Below, one piece after another: positions 54,695 through 63,404 of a DNA stretch of 64,000 nucleotides. The position numbers and the translations under genes were made by a program. The notes beneath the pieces are model-generated. The model saw only the letters and a program-made list of their open reading frames with translations. It was not told the origin of the DNA and did not search any database. The number at the start of each line of letters is the position of its first letter. Positions within the stretch are counted from its first letter, which is position 1. Source of the stretch: DATDIC01 sp963777625. Lineage in GTDB: Bacteria > Pseudomonadota > Alphaproteobacteria > Acetobacterales > Acetobacteraceae. The stretch covers positions 62,001 through 126,000 of the forward strand of contig CAVZRO010000037.1 of NCBI GenBank assembly GCA_963777625.1. Reading direction: 5' to 3'.

Positions 54695-56864
54695 ATGGAC
54701 TACGTGGAGCTATGCCGGGCTGCGGGTCGCCCGGGTTCTCTCTGACTTCATCGACAATGAGGCGGTTCCCGGCACCGGCATCGATTCAACCCGCTTCTGG
54801 CGCGGCTTCGGTGAGCTGATCGCGGCATTCGCGCCACGCAACCGCGCGTTGCTGGAGCGACGGGACGCGCTGCAGCAGCAGATCGATCGGTGGCACGACG
54901 AACATCGTGGCAAGCGGTTCGAGCCGGACGCCTATCAGGGCTTTCTGTGCGATATCAATTATCTTCAGCCGGAGCCGGCCGATTTCAGCATCGGCACGAC
55001 GAATGTCGATCCCGAGATTGCCAAAATCGCCGGCCCACAATTGGTTGTTCCGGTAACCAATGCACGCTATGCGCTGAACGCCGCAAACGCGCGCTGGGGC
55101 AGCCTGTATGATGCACTCTACGGCACCGATGCGATCGCGGACGATGGCGGGGCCGCCCGTGGCACCGCGTACAACGAACGCCGTGGCGCGCGTGTGGTGA
55201 CCCGCGTGCGGGAGTTTCTCGACGACGCCGCTCCCCTAGCCGGTGGCCGCCACGCCGACGCAACGTCCTATGCGATCGAGTCCGGCCGGCTGACCATCCA
55301 TCAGCATGGCGGCAGGCGCGCTGCATTGGCTGATCCGGCTCAGCTTGCCGGCTTCCGTGGCGATCCCGCGTCGCCCAATGCCGTGCTGCTGCTGCACAAC
55401 AACCTGCATATCGAGATCGTCATCGACCGTACCAGCCGCATCGGACGGGACGATCCCGCCGGCGTTGCTGACGTCGTGCTGGAATCCGCGATCACCACGA
55501 TCCAGGATTGCGAGGATTCCATCGCCGCCGTCGATGCTGCCGACAAGGTAGAGGCTTACCGCAACTGGCTCGGCCTGATGCGCGGCACGCTGGAGGACAC
55601 GTTCGAGAAGAACGGGCGGCCGATGACGCGTCGCCTGGCGCCGGATCGGGACTATCGCACGCCCGAGGGGGGCACGCTGACGCTCGCCGGCCGCAGCCTG
55701 ATGCTGATCCGCAATGTCGGCCATCACATGTACTCGGACGCGGTGCTGGACGAGGCCGGCAAGCCGATCCCCGAAGGCATGCTGGATGCGGCGGTCACGT
55801 CGCTGATCGCGCTGCACGACCTGAATGGAAGCGGCCGATTCCGCAACAGCCGCGCGGGGTCCATCTACATCGTCAAGCCCAAGATGCACGGTCCCGACGA
55901 AGTCGCTCACGCGGAGGCGATCTTCGCCGGCGTCGAGCACATGCTTGGTCTCGCACGCAACACCATCAAGATGGGAATCATGGACGAGGAGCGGCGTACC
56001 TCCGCCAACCTCAAAGCCTGCATTCACGCCGCCAGGGACCGCGTGGTGTTCATCAACACCGGCTTCCTGGACCGTACCGGCGACGAGATCCATACGTCGA
56101 TGGAGGCCGGTCCAATGATCCGCAAGACCGACATGCCGAACACGCCCTGGATCAAGGCATACGAGGACCAGAACGTCGATATCGGCCTGTTGTGCGGGCT
56201 GCGCGGCAAGGCGCAGATCGGCAAGGGGATGTGGGCGGCACCCGACCGCATGGCCGATATGCTGACCCGGAAGATCGGCCATCCGCGTGCCGGGGCCAAC
56301 ACCGCCTGGGTCCCCTCCCCCACGGCCGCGACGCTGCACGCTCTGCACTACCACCAGGTGGATGTCGCGGCGCGTCAGACGGAGCTTGCCGGTCGCAAGC
56401 GCGCACCGCTCGCCGACCTGCTGACCATCCCGGTCGCCGACCGCCCGAACTGGTCGCCCGAGGACATCCAGCAGGAGCTGGACAATAACTGCCAGGGGAT
56501 CCTGGGCTACGTGGTGCGCTGGATCGACCAGGGAGTCGGCTGCTCCAAGGTGCCCGACATTCACGATGTCGGCCTGATGGAGGACCGCGCGACCCTGCGC
56601 ATCTCCTCGCAGCATGTCGCGAACTGGCTGCGTCACGGCATCGCCAACGAGGCGCAGGTGATGGAAACCCTGACGCGCATGGCAGCGGTGGTGGACCGGC
56701 AGAATGCGGGCGACCCGAACTATCGCCCGATGGCGCCGTCATTCGACGGGCCGGCCTTTCATGCCGCCTGCGACCTGGTGTTTCAGGGTCGCACGCAGCC
56801 GAACGGCTACACCGAGTTCATCCTTCACGCGCGCCGGCGCGAGGCGAAGCACTCGGCGCGCTGA
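54695..56864 (+). CDS. glcB: Malate synthase G
   Basis: Condenses glyoxylate with acetyl-CoA; the single-gene G type, about 720 residues. Conserved regions include YAGLRVARVLSDFIDNEAVPG, TTIQDCEDSIAAVDAADKV, NVGHHMYSDAVLD and CSKVPDIHDVGLMEDRATLRISSQH. The in-frame sequence has no start codon near the N-terminus. An ATG at 54695 with AGGGGG upstream opens MDYVE one frame away; removing one base at about 54705-54711 joins it to YAGLRV, another +1 event. The enzyme is otherwise intact. It follows the sulfotransferase gene by 90 bp. Confidence 0.9.
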
Positions 56865-56935
56865 TATCGGCGGGGCTCCGCCCTTGACGTGACCGCCCGT
56901 CATCCGCATCTTCCGCGCCCTGCGAGGACATACCG

Positions 56936-57103
56936 ATGGCCAAGACCAACACCGTTCAGATCAAGCTGATTTCCAGTGCTGATACCGGCTTCTTCTATGT
57001 CACCAAGAAGAACGCCCGCACCCAGACCAACAAGCTGGAGTTGAAGAAATACGACCCCGTCGTGCGCAAGCACGTCGCGTTCCGGGAAGCCAAGATCAAG
57101 TAA
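56936..57103 (+). CDS. rpmG: 50S ribosomal protein L33
   Basis: 55 residues, beginning AKTNTVQIKLISSADTGFFY after the Met and ending VAFREAKIK, the full length of the family. It lacks the CxxC zinc pair, so it is the zinc-independent type usual in alphaproteobacteria. GCGAGGA precedes the ATG. Its last 8 bases overlap the stop region of the convergent pleD-like gene. Confidence 0.96.
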   Translation: MAKTNTVQIKLISSADTGFFYVTKKNARTQTNKLELKKYDPVVRKHVAFREAKIK

Positions 57104-58463
57104 AGCCGGCTGGCTCCCTCCAGCCAGACAGCTCCACCCGATTCCGGCCGGCGCGCTTGGCTTGATACAGCGCCGCGTCAGCGGCCCGCAGCAGCGCGTC
57201 CGCCTCGCCACCGTTGGTGGCGCACGCCACCCCGACGCTGACCGTCAGCCGGGCCTCGCCGGGCAGCAGGATCGCTTCGACCCCGGTCCGCAGGCGCTCG
57301 GCCACCGCGATCGCGTCCGGCGCGCTGGTACCCGGCATCACCACCACGAACTCCTCCCCGCCATAGCGGGCCAGCGTATCGAATGCCCGCACATGTCGGC
57401 ACAAGGTCTGCGCCACGGCGATCAGAGCTTCATCCCCGGCGGCATGGCCGTGCGCGTCGTTCACGGTCTTGAAGTGATCCACATCGATCATCAGCACCGC
57501 GACGTGTGGTACCGGCGAGCCGCTGAGCAGCCCGCGCAGGTGCGATAGCAGATAGTGCCGATTGTGCAGCCCGGTCAGCGGATCGGTGATCGCCATCTTT
57601 AGCGCGTGGCCGAAATTCGCTCGCAGCCGGTCCTGATATACCTTTCGCCGGACCTGGTTGCGCGCCCGCACACGCAGCTCATTGAAGTCCAGCGGGCGCA
57701 TCACCCAGTCATTGGCGCCGATGTCGAAGGCGCGCAGGATGCGCTCGCGGTCGGCCAGTTCACCCACCAGCAGCATCGGCGTCTGATGCGTCGCGTCGCC
57801 GGCCCGCAAATTCGAGACCAGCAGCAGCGGATCCGCCGGCGCCATGCTGGCGCTCAGTACCACCAGGTCGAACGGTGTTGTCGCGGCCAGGGCGAGGGCA
57901 TCCATGGGCGTCGCAGCCCGCTTCGGTAACAGGCCTTCGGAGCGCAGCGCCGCCGCGATCAGGTCGGCCGAGGCGTCCGACGGCTCAACCAGCAGGACCT
58001 GCGTACCGGCGATCGACGGAACTGCCGGTATCTGGTCGGCGAAGCCCAGCGTACGCGCTGTTTCGCCGCGCGCCCGCCATTCGTCCAATACGCGCTTCAG
58101 GCGGATCAGGCTGCGCACGCGCGCGGTCAGCATCGCATGATCGACCGGCTTGGTCAGGAAATCGTCCGCCCCGGCCTCCAGCCCGATCAGCCGTTCCGCT
58201 GCCGCGCCGAGCGCGGTGACCATCACCACCGGGATGTGCAATGTATCCGAATGCTGCTTGAGCCGGCGGCAACACTCGAACCCGTCCATCCCGGGCATCA
58301 TCACGTCCAGCAGGATCAGGTCGGGCTGCCAGGTGCGCGCCAGCGCCAGCCCTTCGAACCCGTCGCGGGCGATAGTAACCTGGTAATATTCCGCGGCCAG
58401 CTTGGCTTCCAGCAGGCGGGCGTTGGCGGGCACGTCATCGACGATAAGGATGCGTGCTGTCAT
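57096..58463 (-). CDS. pleD: PleD-like diguanylate cyclase response regulator
   Basis: 455 residues arranged receiver-receiver-GGDEF, as in Caulobacter PleD. The first receiver has ILIVDDVPANARLLEAKL and the phosphoacceptor Asp in DLILLDVMMPGMDGF with KPVDH; the second (about 150-270) is degenerate. The cyclase domain has RYGGEEFVVVMPG and an RAFD inhibition site five residues before the GGEEF, so product feedback is expected. The start at 58463 fits the receiver; upstream frame has no homology. Confidence 0.93.
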   Translation of the reverse strand: MTARILIVDDVPANARLLEAKLAAEYYQVTIARDGFEGLALARTWQPDLILLDVMMPGMDGFECCRRLKQHSDTLHIPVVMVTALGAAAERLIGLEAGADDFLTKPVDHAMLTARVRSLIRLKRVLDEWRARGETARTLGFADQIPAVPSIAGTQVLLVEPSDASADLIAAALRSEGLLPKRAATPMDALALAATTPFDLVVLSASMAPADPLLLVSNLRAGDATHQTPMLLVGELADRERILRAFDIGANDWVMRPLDFNELRVRARNQVRRKVYQDRLRANFGHALKMAITDPLTGLHNRHYLLSHLRGLLSGSPVPHVAVLMIDVDHFKTVNDAHGHAAGDEALIAVAQTLCRHVRAFDTLARYGGEEFVVVMPGTSAPDAIAVAERLRTGVEAILLPGEARLTVSVGVACATNGGEADALLRAADAALYQAKRAGRNRVELSGWREPAGFT

Positions 58464-58600
58464 TCCGGCGCCCGTCTCCCGCCCCGGCGCCGAGTGCGCC
58501 GCGACACAACCGTAGCGCACTCGCGCAGTCGAATCCAATGCCATCTGTGGTAGACTACTGTAACAGTTACGAGCCGTGCGCCCACGCCACCAAAAGCGCC

Positions 58601-58736
58601 CGTCATGCTCGCTTCCCCGTCATGCTCGCTTCCCCATCATCCCCGCCCCCCTTTCGTCATTCCCGCGAAAAGCGGGAATCCACCGCCACTCCGTGCAACC
58701 GCGGCTGCGTCACATCCGCCTGCGCGAGCATGACGA
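58601..58736. repeat. REP-like palindromes
   Basis: Copies of CGTCATGCTCGCTTCCCC in tandem followed by CGTCATTCCCGCGAAAAGCGGGAATCC and a facing CATGACG unit. The 398-bp gap between pleD and the exporter gene (58464-58861) contains this cluster and nothing else recognisable apart from the exporter's own promoter region. Confidence 0.78.
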
Positions 58737-58861
58737 GCAAGAGTTGAGTCTCTCGAACGGCCGGCGGTACGCTGATAAAATTGCTCGCGAAATATGACCT
58801 GGAGCGATTTCACCCCGGGCGAGACCGCTCCACGCCGAGGCTTCCGTCGAATGGAAAAGAC

Positions 58862-59731
58862 ATGCTGACCCGGCTGGCTCCGTTCGGCTTCGTGTTGCTC
58901 TGGAGCTCCTCGTTCATCGCCGCGAGAGTGGGACTGCGGCATCTGAGCCCGCTGCTGTTCGTCGCCGTGCGGCTGTCCGCCTGCGCCATCGTGCTGCTGC
59001 TGCTGATGCTGCTGCTGCGCCGCTCCTGGCGCCCGCTCGGCCACCGGCGCTGGCTGCATTGCGCAGTTGCCGGGGCGCTGGTGAACGCGGTCGGGCTGAT
59101 GGCCCCGCATGTGGGGCTCACGCTGGTGTCGGCGGCTCCGCTGGCGCTCGTGCAATCGCTCACGCCGTTGCTGACAGCGACGCTGGGTGTGTTCGTGTTG
59201 CACGAGCGTCTGGCCGTCACCCAATGGCTCGGGTTGCTGCTGGGCCTGGCCGGGGTTGTGCTGGTGGTCGGGCTCGCCGCCGCGGCGAGCACCGCGCGGC
59301 TGGACGGGCTGCTGCTGGGCGGTCTCGGCGTGCTGGGACTGGCCGGCGGCACTTTGTATTTCGGCCGCTTCTGCCGCGGCATCCCGCTGTTGCCCGGTGC
59401 GACGGCGCAGTTCGTAGCCGCGGCGGCGGTGGCCGGGATCGGTGCGCTGACCCTGGAAACCCCGCGCGCCGACTGGACCAGCGCCACGATAGAAGCGGTC
59501 GCCTGGAACACCGTCGCCGTCTCGTTGGGCGGCATGGCGCTCTATTTCTTTCTCCTGTCACGCGGCAGCGCCGCCCGCACGACCGCCAATTTCTACCTGA
59601 TCCCCGGCACCGTGGCGGTGCTGGCATGGCTGCTGCTGGGTGAGCGCCTGTCGCCGCTGGCCGTGCTGGGCTTCGCGATTGCCGGGCTAGGCTGCTGGCT
59701 GGTGGGCCGCCGGCAGATCGCGGCAACCTGA
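58862..59731 (+). CDS. DMT/EamA-family exporter
   Basis: An inner-membrane carrier of 289 residues with ten hydrophobic helices arranged as two EamA repeats (first with FVLLWSSSFIAARVGL, second from about 150 with LGGLGVLGLAGGTLYFGRF). Probably exports a metabolite or amino acid; substrate unknown. The ATG at 58862 follows GGAAAAG. It is convergent with the sirtuin gene. Confidence 0.9.
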   Translation: MLTRLAPFGFVLLWSSSFIAARVGLRHLSPLLFVAVRLSACAIVLLLLMLLLRRSWRPLGHRRWLHCAVAGALVNAVGLMAPHVGLTLVSAAPLALVQSLTPLLTATLGVFVLHERLAVTQWLGLLLGLAGVVLVVGLAAAASTARLDGLLLGGLGVLGLAGGTLYFGRFCRGIPLLPGATAQFVAAAAVAGIGALTLETPRADWTSATIEAVAWNTVAVSLGGMALYFFLLSRGSAARTTANFYLIPGTVAVLAWLLLGERLSPLAVLGFAIAGLGCWLVGRRQIAAT

Positions 59732-59743
59732 ACCGATCGCACT

Positions 59744-60493
59744 CTATTGCACCCCAACCGCCGTGCCCAGCGTCTCCCCGATCGCCCGGTTGACCACCAG
59801 GTCAGCCAGATCATCCAATGGCGTCGGATCGCGATTCACGATCACCAAGGCGGCTCCGTTCCGTTTCGCCAGTTCGGGAAAGCCCGCCGCGGGATAAACC
59901 ACCAGCGACGATCCCACCGCCAGGAACAGATCGGCTTCCAGCGTCTCCTGCTCCGCCCGGCGCATCGCTGCCGCCGGCATGGCCTGGCCGAACGCGATGG
60001 TCGCACTCTTGATGAAGCCGCCACACAAACCGCAGAGCGGTGCTGCGCCCGTCCGCTCGAACGCCGGGCGCAGCGCGTCGATCTCGTACCGCTGCGCGCA
60101 GTCCAGGCAGGTGGCGTAAGTCGTGTTGCCGTGCAGCTCGATCACCTTATCCGCCGGGACGCCGGACGCCTGATGCAGCCCATCGATATTCTGTGTGATC
60201 ACCGCGGCGGCCGTCCCTTCGCGCAACAGTTCGGCCACCGCCGCGTGCCCGCGATTCGGTCGCGCCGCCCGCATGACCGGATCGCTTGCGAAGCGCCGCC
60301 GCCAAGTCTCCCGCCGGGCGCTTTCGGATGCAAGGAACGCGTCGAAGTAGATCGGCGTCTGTCTGGTCCATATCCCGCCGGGGCTGCGGAAGTCCGGAAT
60401 GCCCGATTCCGTGCTGATCCCCGCCCCGGTGAACACCACCGCCCGCCGCGCCTGCGCCAGCAGGTGCCGCAGCCGCGCGATCTCCGGCGGCAT
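59744..60493 (-). CDS. cobB: Sirtuin, NAD-dependent protein deacylase
   Basis: 249 residues with the sirtuin signature: GAGISTESGIPDFRSPGGIW (NAD site), TQNIDGLHQASG and HG with the catalytic His. Four zinc cysteines are present (CLDC and CGLCGG). It removes acyl groups from lysine on metabolic enzymes. Lacks the Ala/Tyr/Arg signature typical of the class III desuccinylases, so deacetylase activity is more likely. It starts 2 bp after the luciferase-like gene's stop, so the two are co-transcribed. Confidence 0.93.
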   Translation of the reverse strand: MPPEIARLRHLLAQARRAVVFTGAGISTESGIPDFRSPGGIWTRQTPIYFDAFLASESARRETWRRRFASDPVMRAARPNRGHAAVAELLREGTAAAVITQNIDGLHQASGVPADKVIELHGNTTYATCLDCAQRYEIDALRPAFERTGAAPLCGLCGGFIKSATIAFGQAMPAAAMRRAEQETLEADLFLAVGSSLVVYPAAGFPELAKRNGAALVIVNRDPTPLDDLADLVVNRAIGETLGTAVGVQ

Positions 60494-60495
60494 TG

Positions 60496-61581
60496 CTATG
60501 CGGCCACGCCTGCTGCGCTCACTTGGCGCAGGCGCGGCACCACCTCTTCCGCGAACAGCCGGATAGTCTGGTGCCGCACCCGTTGCGGCACGCCAAATGT
60601 TGCGTTTGATATCAGGAAATAGTTGAACCCGATCGCCTCCAGCGCCCGCACCCGCCGCGCCACCGTTTCCGGCGATCCCACCAGGTTCATCTCCATGTAC
60701 GGCCCCAGGTTGGCCGGCTCGGTCAGTTTCTTCAGGTTGCCGAAAATCCTGTTGAACTGCTCATATCCGGGGATATCGCCCCACGGCGCCTGGTCCGCCT
60801 GGTAGTGATCGACCTGAAGCTGGAAATAACGCGGGAAATAGGTCAACGCCAGCTCGCGCGCCTCGTCCTCGGTGGGTGCGACGAACCCCTTGATCGAGAT
60901 CGGAAATGTCGCCTCCGCGCAGCATCCCCGCGCGCGCATGCGATCCTGCCAGCGCGTCAGGATCCGTGCCAGCAGATGGTCGGGAAACGTCGCCAGGCAC
61001 AACGGCGGCAGACCGAGCTCGCCCATCACCTCCGCGCTTCCCAGGCTGCCGATGGCGCCATAGAACTGGATGCGGTCCGCTTCCACACGTGGGCGGATGC
61101 GCAGCGGGCGCGGCACACGGACATGCTTCCCATCGTAAGCAACTACATCGCCCGCCAGCGCCGCGCGGGTAAACTCCCACGTCTCGCGGAATCGCTCACG
61201 CGCCTCCGCCATGTTCATCCCGAACGCGTCATACTCTGATTTCGCCGTTCCGCGCCCCATGCCGATATGCAGCGGCCCCGTGCTGAGTGCCGCCAGCATC
61301 GACAGGTCCTCCACGAAGCGGATCGGATTGTACCATGGCAGCACCATCACCGCGGTACCCAGCCCGAAACCCGGTAGTTCCGCCGCCAGATGCGACAGGA
61401 ACATCAGCGGATTGGGATGCGGGAAATAGTCGCTGAAATGATGCTCGACGATCCAGGCCGCGTCGTAGCCCAGTTCGCACAGCAGGGTGGCGTCGATCAC
61501 CGCTTCGCGATACATCTCCGCATCCGACAATCCCTGCTCGCCCACCGCCGCGATCTGATAGGCAAACCGCGATCCGCCCAT
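60496..61581 (-). CDS. LLM-class flavin-dependent monooxygenase
   Basis: A luciferase-like TIM barrel of 361 residues from the ATG at 61581 (GGSRFAYQIAAVG follows). Family marks include WIVEHHFSDYFPHPNPLMFLSHLAA, GLGTAVMVLPWYNPIRFVEDLSMLAALS and GPLHIGMGRGTAKSEY. It would use FMNH2 from a separate reductase to oxygenate an unknown substrate. Its ATG and the start of the tag gene share the palindrome CATG, so the two are divergent. Confidence 0.9.
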   Translation of the reverse strand: MGGSRFAYQIAAVGEQGLSDAEMYREAVIDATLLCELGYDAAWIVEHHFSDYFPHPNPLMFLSHLAAELPGFGLGTAVMVLPWYNPIRFVEDLSMLAALSTGPLHIGMGRGTAKSEYDAFGMNMAEARERFRETWEFTRAALAGDVVAYDGKHVRVPRPLRIRPRVEADRIQFYGAIGSLGSAEVMGELGLPPLCLATFPDHLLARILTRWQDRMRARGCCAEATFPISIKGFVAPTEDEARELALTYFPRYFQLQVDHYQADQAPWGDIPGYEQFNRIFGNLKKLTEPANLGPYMEMNLVGSPETVARRVRALEAIGFNYFLISNATFGVPQRVRHQTIRLFAEEVVPRLRQVSAAGVAA

Positions 61582-62201
61582 GAGCCGCACTCCATCTTCA
61601 ACGCCGCCGGAACGTAGCGATCGCCCCGCCGCAGCGTCAACGATCACCCGCTGCGACTGGGCCAACGGTACTCCCGCAATGATCGCGTATCACGACCAGG
61701 AATGGGGCGTGCCGCTGCACGACGATGTCCGGTTGTTCGAGATGCTCACGCTGGAAGGCGCCCAGGCGGGCCTGTCCTGGCGCACCGTCCTCGACCGCCG
61801 CAATGAGTATCGCCGGACCTTCCACGATTTCGATATCAGCCGGGTCGCCGCCATGTCGGATCACGAGCTGGAAACCGTGCTGCGCGAGTTCAGGCGTGAT
61901 CCGCAACCGGCTGAAAGTGTTCTCCGTCCGAACCAATGCACAGGCCGTGCTGCGCGCGATCGAAGCGCACGGCAGCCTGGACGCCTACTTATGGTCGTTC
62001 GTGAACAACACACCCATCGTGACCCGCCGGCGCCGCGCGGCGGACATCCCCGCCCGCACCGACCTCTCCGACCACATGAGCAAAAGCTTGCGGAAAGCCG
62101 GTCTCAGTTTTGTCGGCTCGACCATCTGCTATGCCTTCATGCAGGCGACCGGCATGGTGGACGATCATCTCGCCACCTGCTTTCGCGCGCAGCACGCCTA
62201 A
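61580..62201 (+). pseudogene. tag: DNA-3-methyladenine glycosylase I, frameshifted
   Basis: Tag excises 3-methyladenine. The N-terminal half has RCDWANGTPAMIAYHDQEWGVPLHDDVRLFEMLTLEGAQAGLSW, the family signature. The frame is lost at LREF; the next frame continues GVIRNRLKVFSVRTNAQAVL and the C-terminal SKSLRKAGLSFVGSTICYAFMQATGMVDDH with zinc-site His/Cys, stopping near 62201. Removing the A at 61892 joins them. The normal length is about 190-200 residues. Start is uncertain; the first ATG at 61580 gives an N-terminal extension of about 23 residues. Confidence 0.87.
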
Positions 62202-62398
62202 GGGTCCGTATCAAACCGTCACGGCCGGCGAAGCCAGCCGCGTCGAACCGCCATTGCCGCATCAAACCGTCTTGGCCGGGCTTGTCCCGGCCATCCACGC
62301 TTCGTTTCGCGCCGCCCTGAAAGCCGTGGATGGTGCACCTCCGCACCATGACACGGGAAAGCCGGTGCTCCGAACGATTCATTTGTATCCCAGTGGGC
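62202..62398. other. Intergenic region, convergent tag and hydratase genes
   Basis: About 197 bp without a gene. It contains an inverted repeat, TTGGCCGGGCTTGTCCCGGCCA, and a partial second one, of a type unlike the GTCATTCCCGC family. Confidence 0.5.
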
Positions 62399-63391
62399 CT
62401 AAAACCGCGCCCGCGAATACAGCTTCCGCGCATTCCCCTCGAACAGCTTGTACCGATCCTCATCCGACAGCCACGTGATCGACTTCACGAACGGTACCGT
62501 ATCGTCGTAGCAGCGCCCGGTGCTCGGGTCCGTCGCCTTCGCGGTGCCGAACATCTCGCTGGCGAACAGCACATTGTCCGCCCCCATCCGGCGTACGAGA
62601 AGCTCCATCGAATCCTGGTCGTAAATCGCCATGTCGAAATACAGATGCTTCACCATCTCCTCGAACGGGCGCTTGCGCGACAGCTCGTGCAGCGCCGAAT
62701 GCCGCCGCCACTGGAACGGAATCGCCCCTCCGCCATGTGGAACAATCAGCTTCAGCTTCGGGAAATCATCAAACACCCGCGAATTGCACAGCTCCACCAC
62801 CGCCGCGGTATCCCAGTTCACGTAATGCGAGCCGTTCACGTGCAGCCCTGGGTTCAGTGTGGAGCTGGCATGGATCATTCCCGGGACGTCCAGCGCCACC
62901 ATCTTCTCCCACAACGGGTACCACCACTCCGACCCCAATGAAGGCGTGAACGGCTGCGCTCCCCCCGACACATCCGGGTTTATATTGAACCCGACGAACC
63001 CCATCTCGCTCACGCAGCGATCGATTTCCTCCAGGCAATTCCCCGGGCCCACCCCCGGTGTCTGCGGCAACTGCCCCACCGGTGAAAATTGCTCCGGAAA
63101 CAACTTGCACACCCGCCCGATCAGGTCATTGTTGACCTCCGTCCAGTACCGGCTGACCAGCTCGTTGCCGAAATCGTGCCCCATCCCCGAGGCGCGCGGC
63201 GAGAACATCAGCCGGTCGATCCCCCGGTCCTTCATCTGCTGTATATTGCCCCGCAGCGACGCCACGATCTCGTCATCGCTGATCCCCGGCGACCCCTTCA
63301 CCGGCTTGTTCTGCGATCCCACCTGCCGGCCGCGATACGCGTCCAGTTTGGCGGACGCCTGCGTATAGTGCGCATGCACATCGACGATCAT
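62399..63391 (-). CDS. ligJ: LigJ-like 4-oxalomesaconate hydratase (amidohydrolase superfamily)
   Basis: A TIM-barrel hydratase of 330 residues. The N-terminal metal motif is VDVHAHYT, followed by FSPRASGMGHDFG, GFVGFNINPDVSGG, WYPLWEKMVALDVPGMIHAS, LIVPHGGGAIPFQW and the terminal LFEGNARKLYS, all matching LigJ. LigJ hydrates 4-oxalomesaconate to 4-carboxy-4-hydroxy-2-oxoadipate in gallate/protocatechuate 4,5-cleavage. No ligAB or ligC is seen in the window. It lies just downstream of an aldolase-like gene on the same strand. Confidence 0.88.
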   Translation of the reverse strand: MIVDVHAHYTQASAKLDAYRGRQVGSQNKPVKGSPGISDDEIVASLRGNIQQMKDRGIDRLMFSPRASGMGHDFGNELVSRYWTEVNNDLIGRVCKLFPEQFSPVGQLPQTPGVGPGNCLEEIDRCVSEMGFVGFNINPDVSGGAQPFTPSLGSEWWYPLWEKMVALDVPGMIHASSTLNPGLHVNGSHYVNWDTAAVVELCNSRVFDDFPKLKLIVPHGGGAIPFQWRRHSALHELSRKRPFEEMVKHLYFDMAIYDQDSMELLVRRMGADNVLFASEMFGTAKATDPSTGRCYDDTVPFVKSITWLSDEDRYKLFEGNARKLYSRARF

Positions 63392-63404
63392 GCCAACTCT
63401 CCCT

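Noticed and set aside
55236..56636. 466-residue frame antisense to malate synthase
   Set aside because: Composition typical of an antisense shadow; malate synthase is unmistakable on the other strand.
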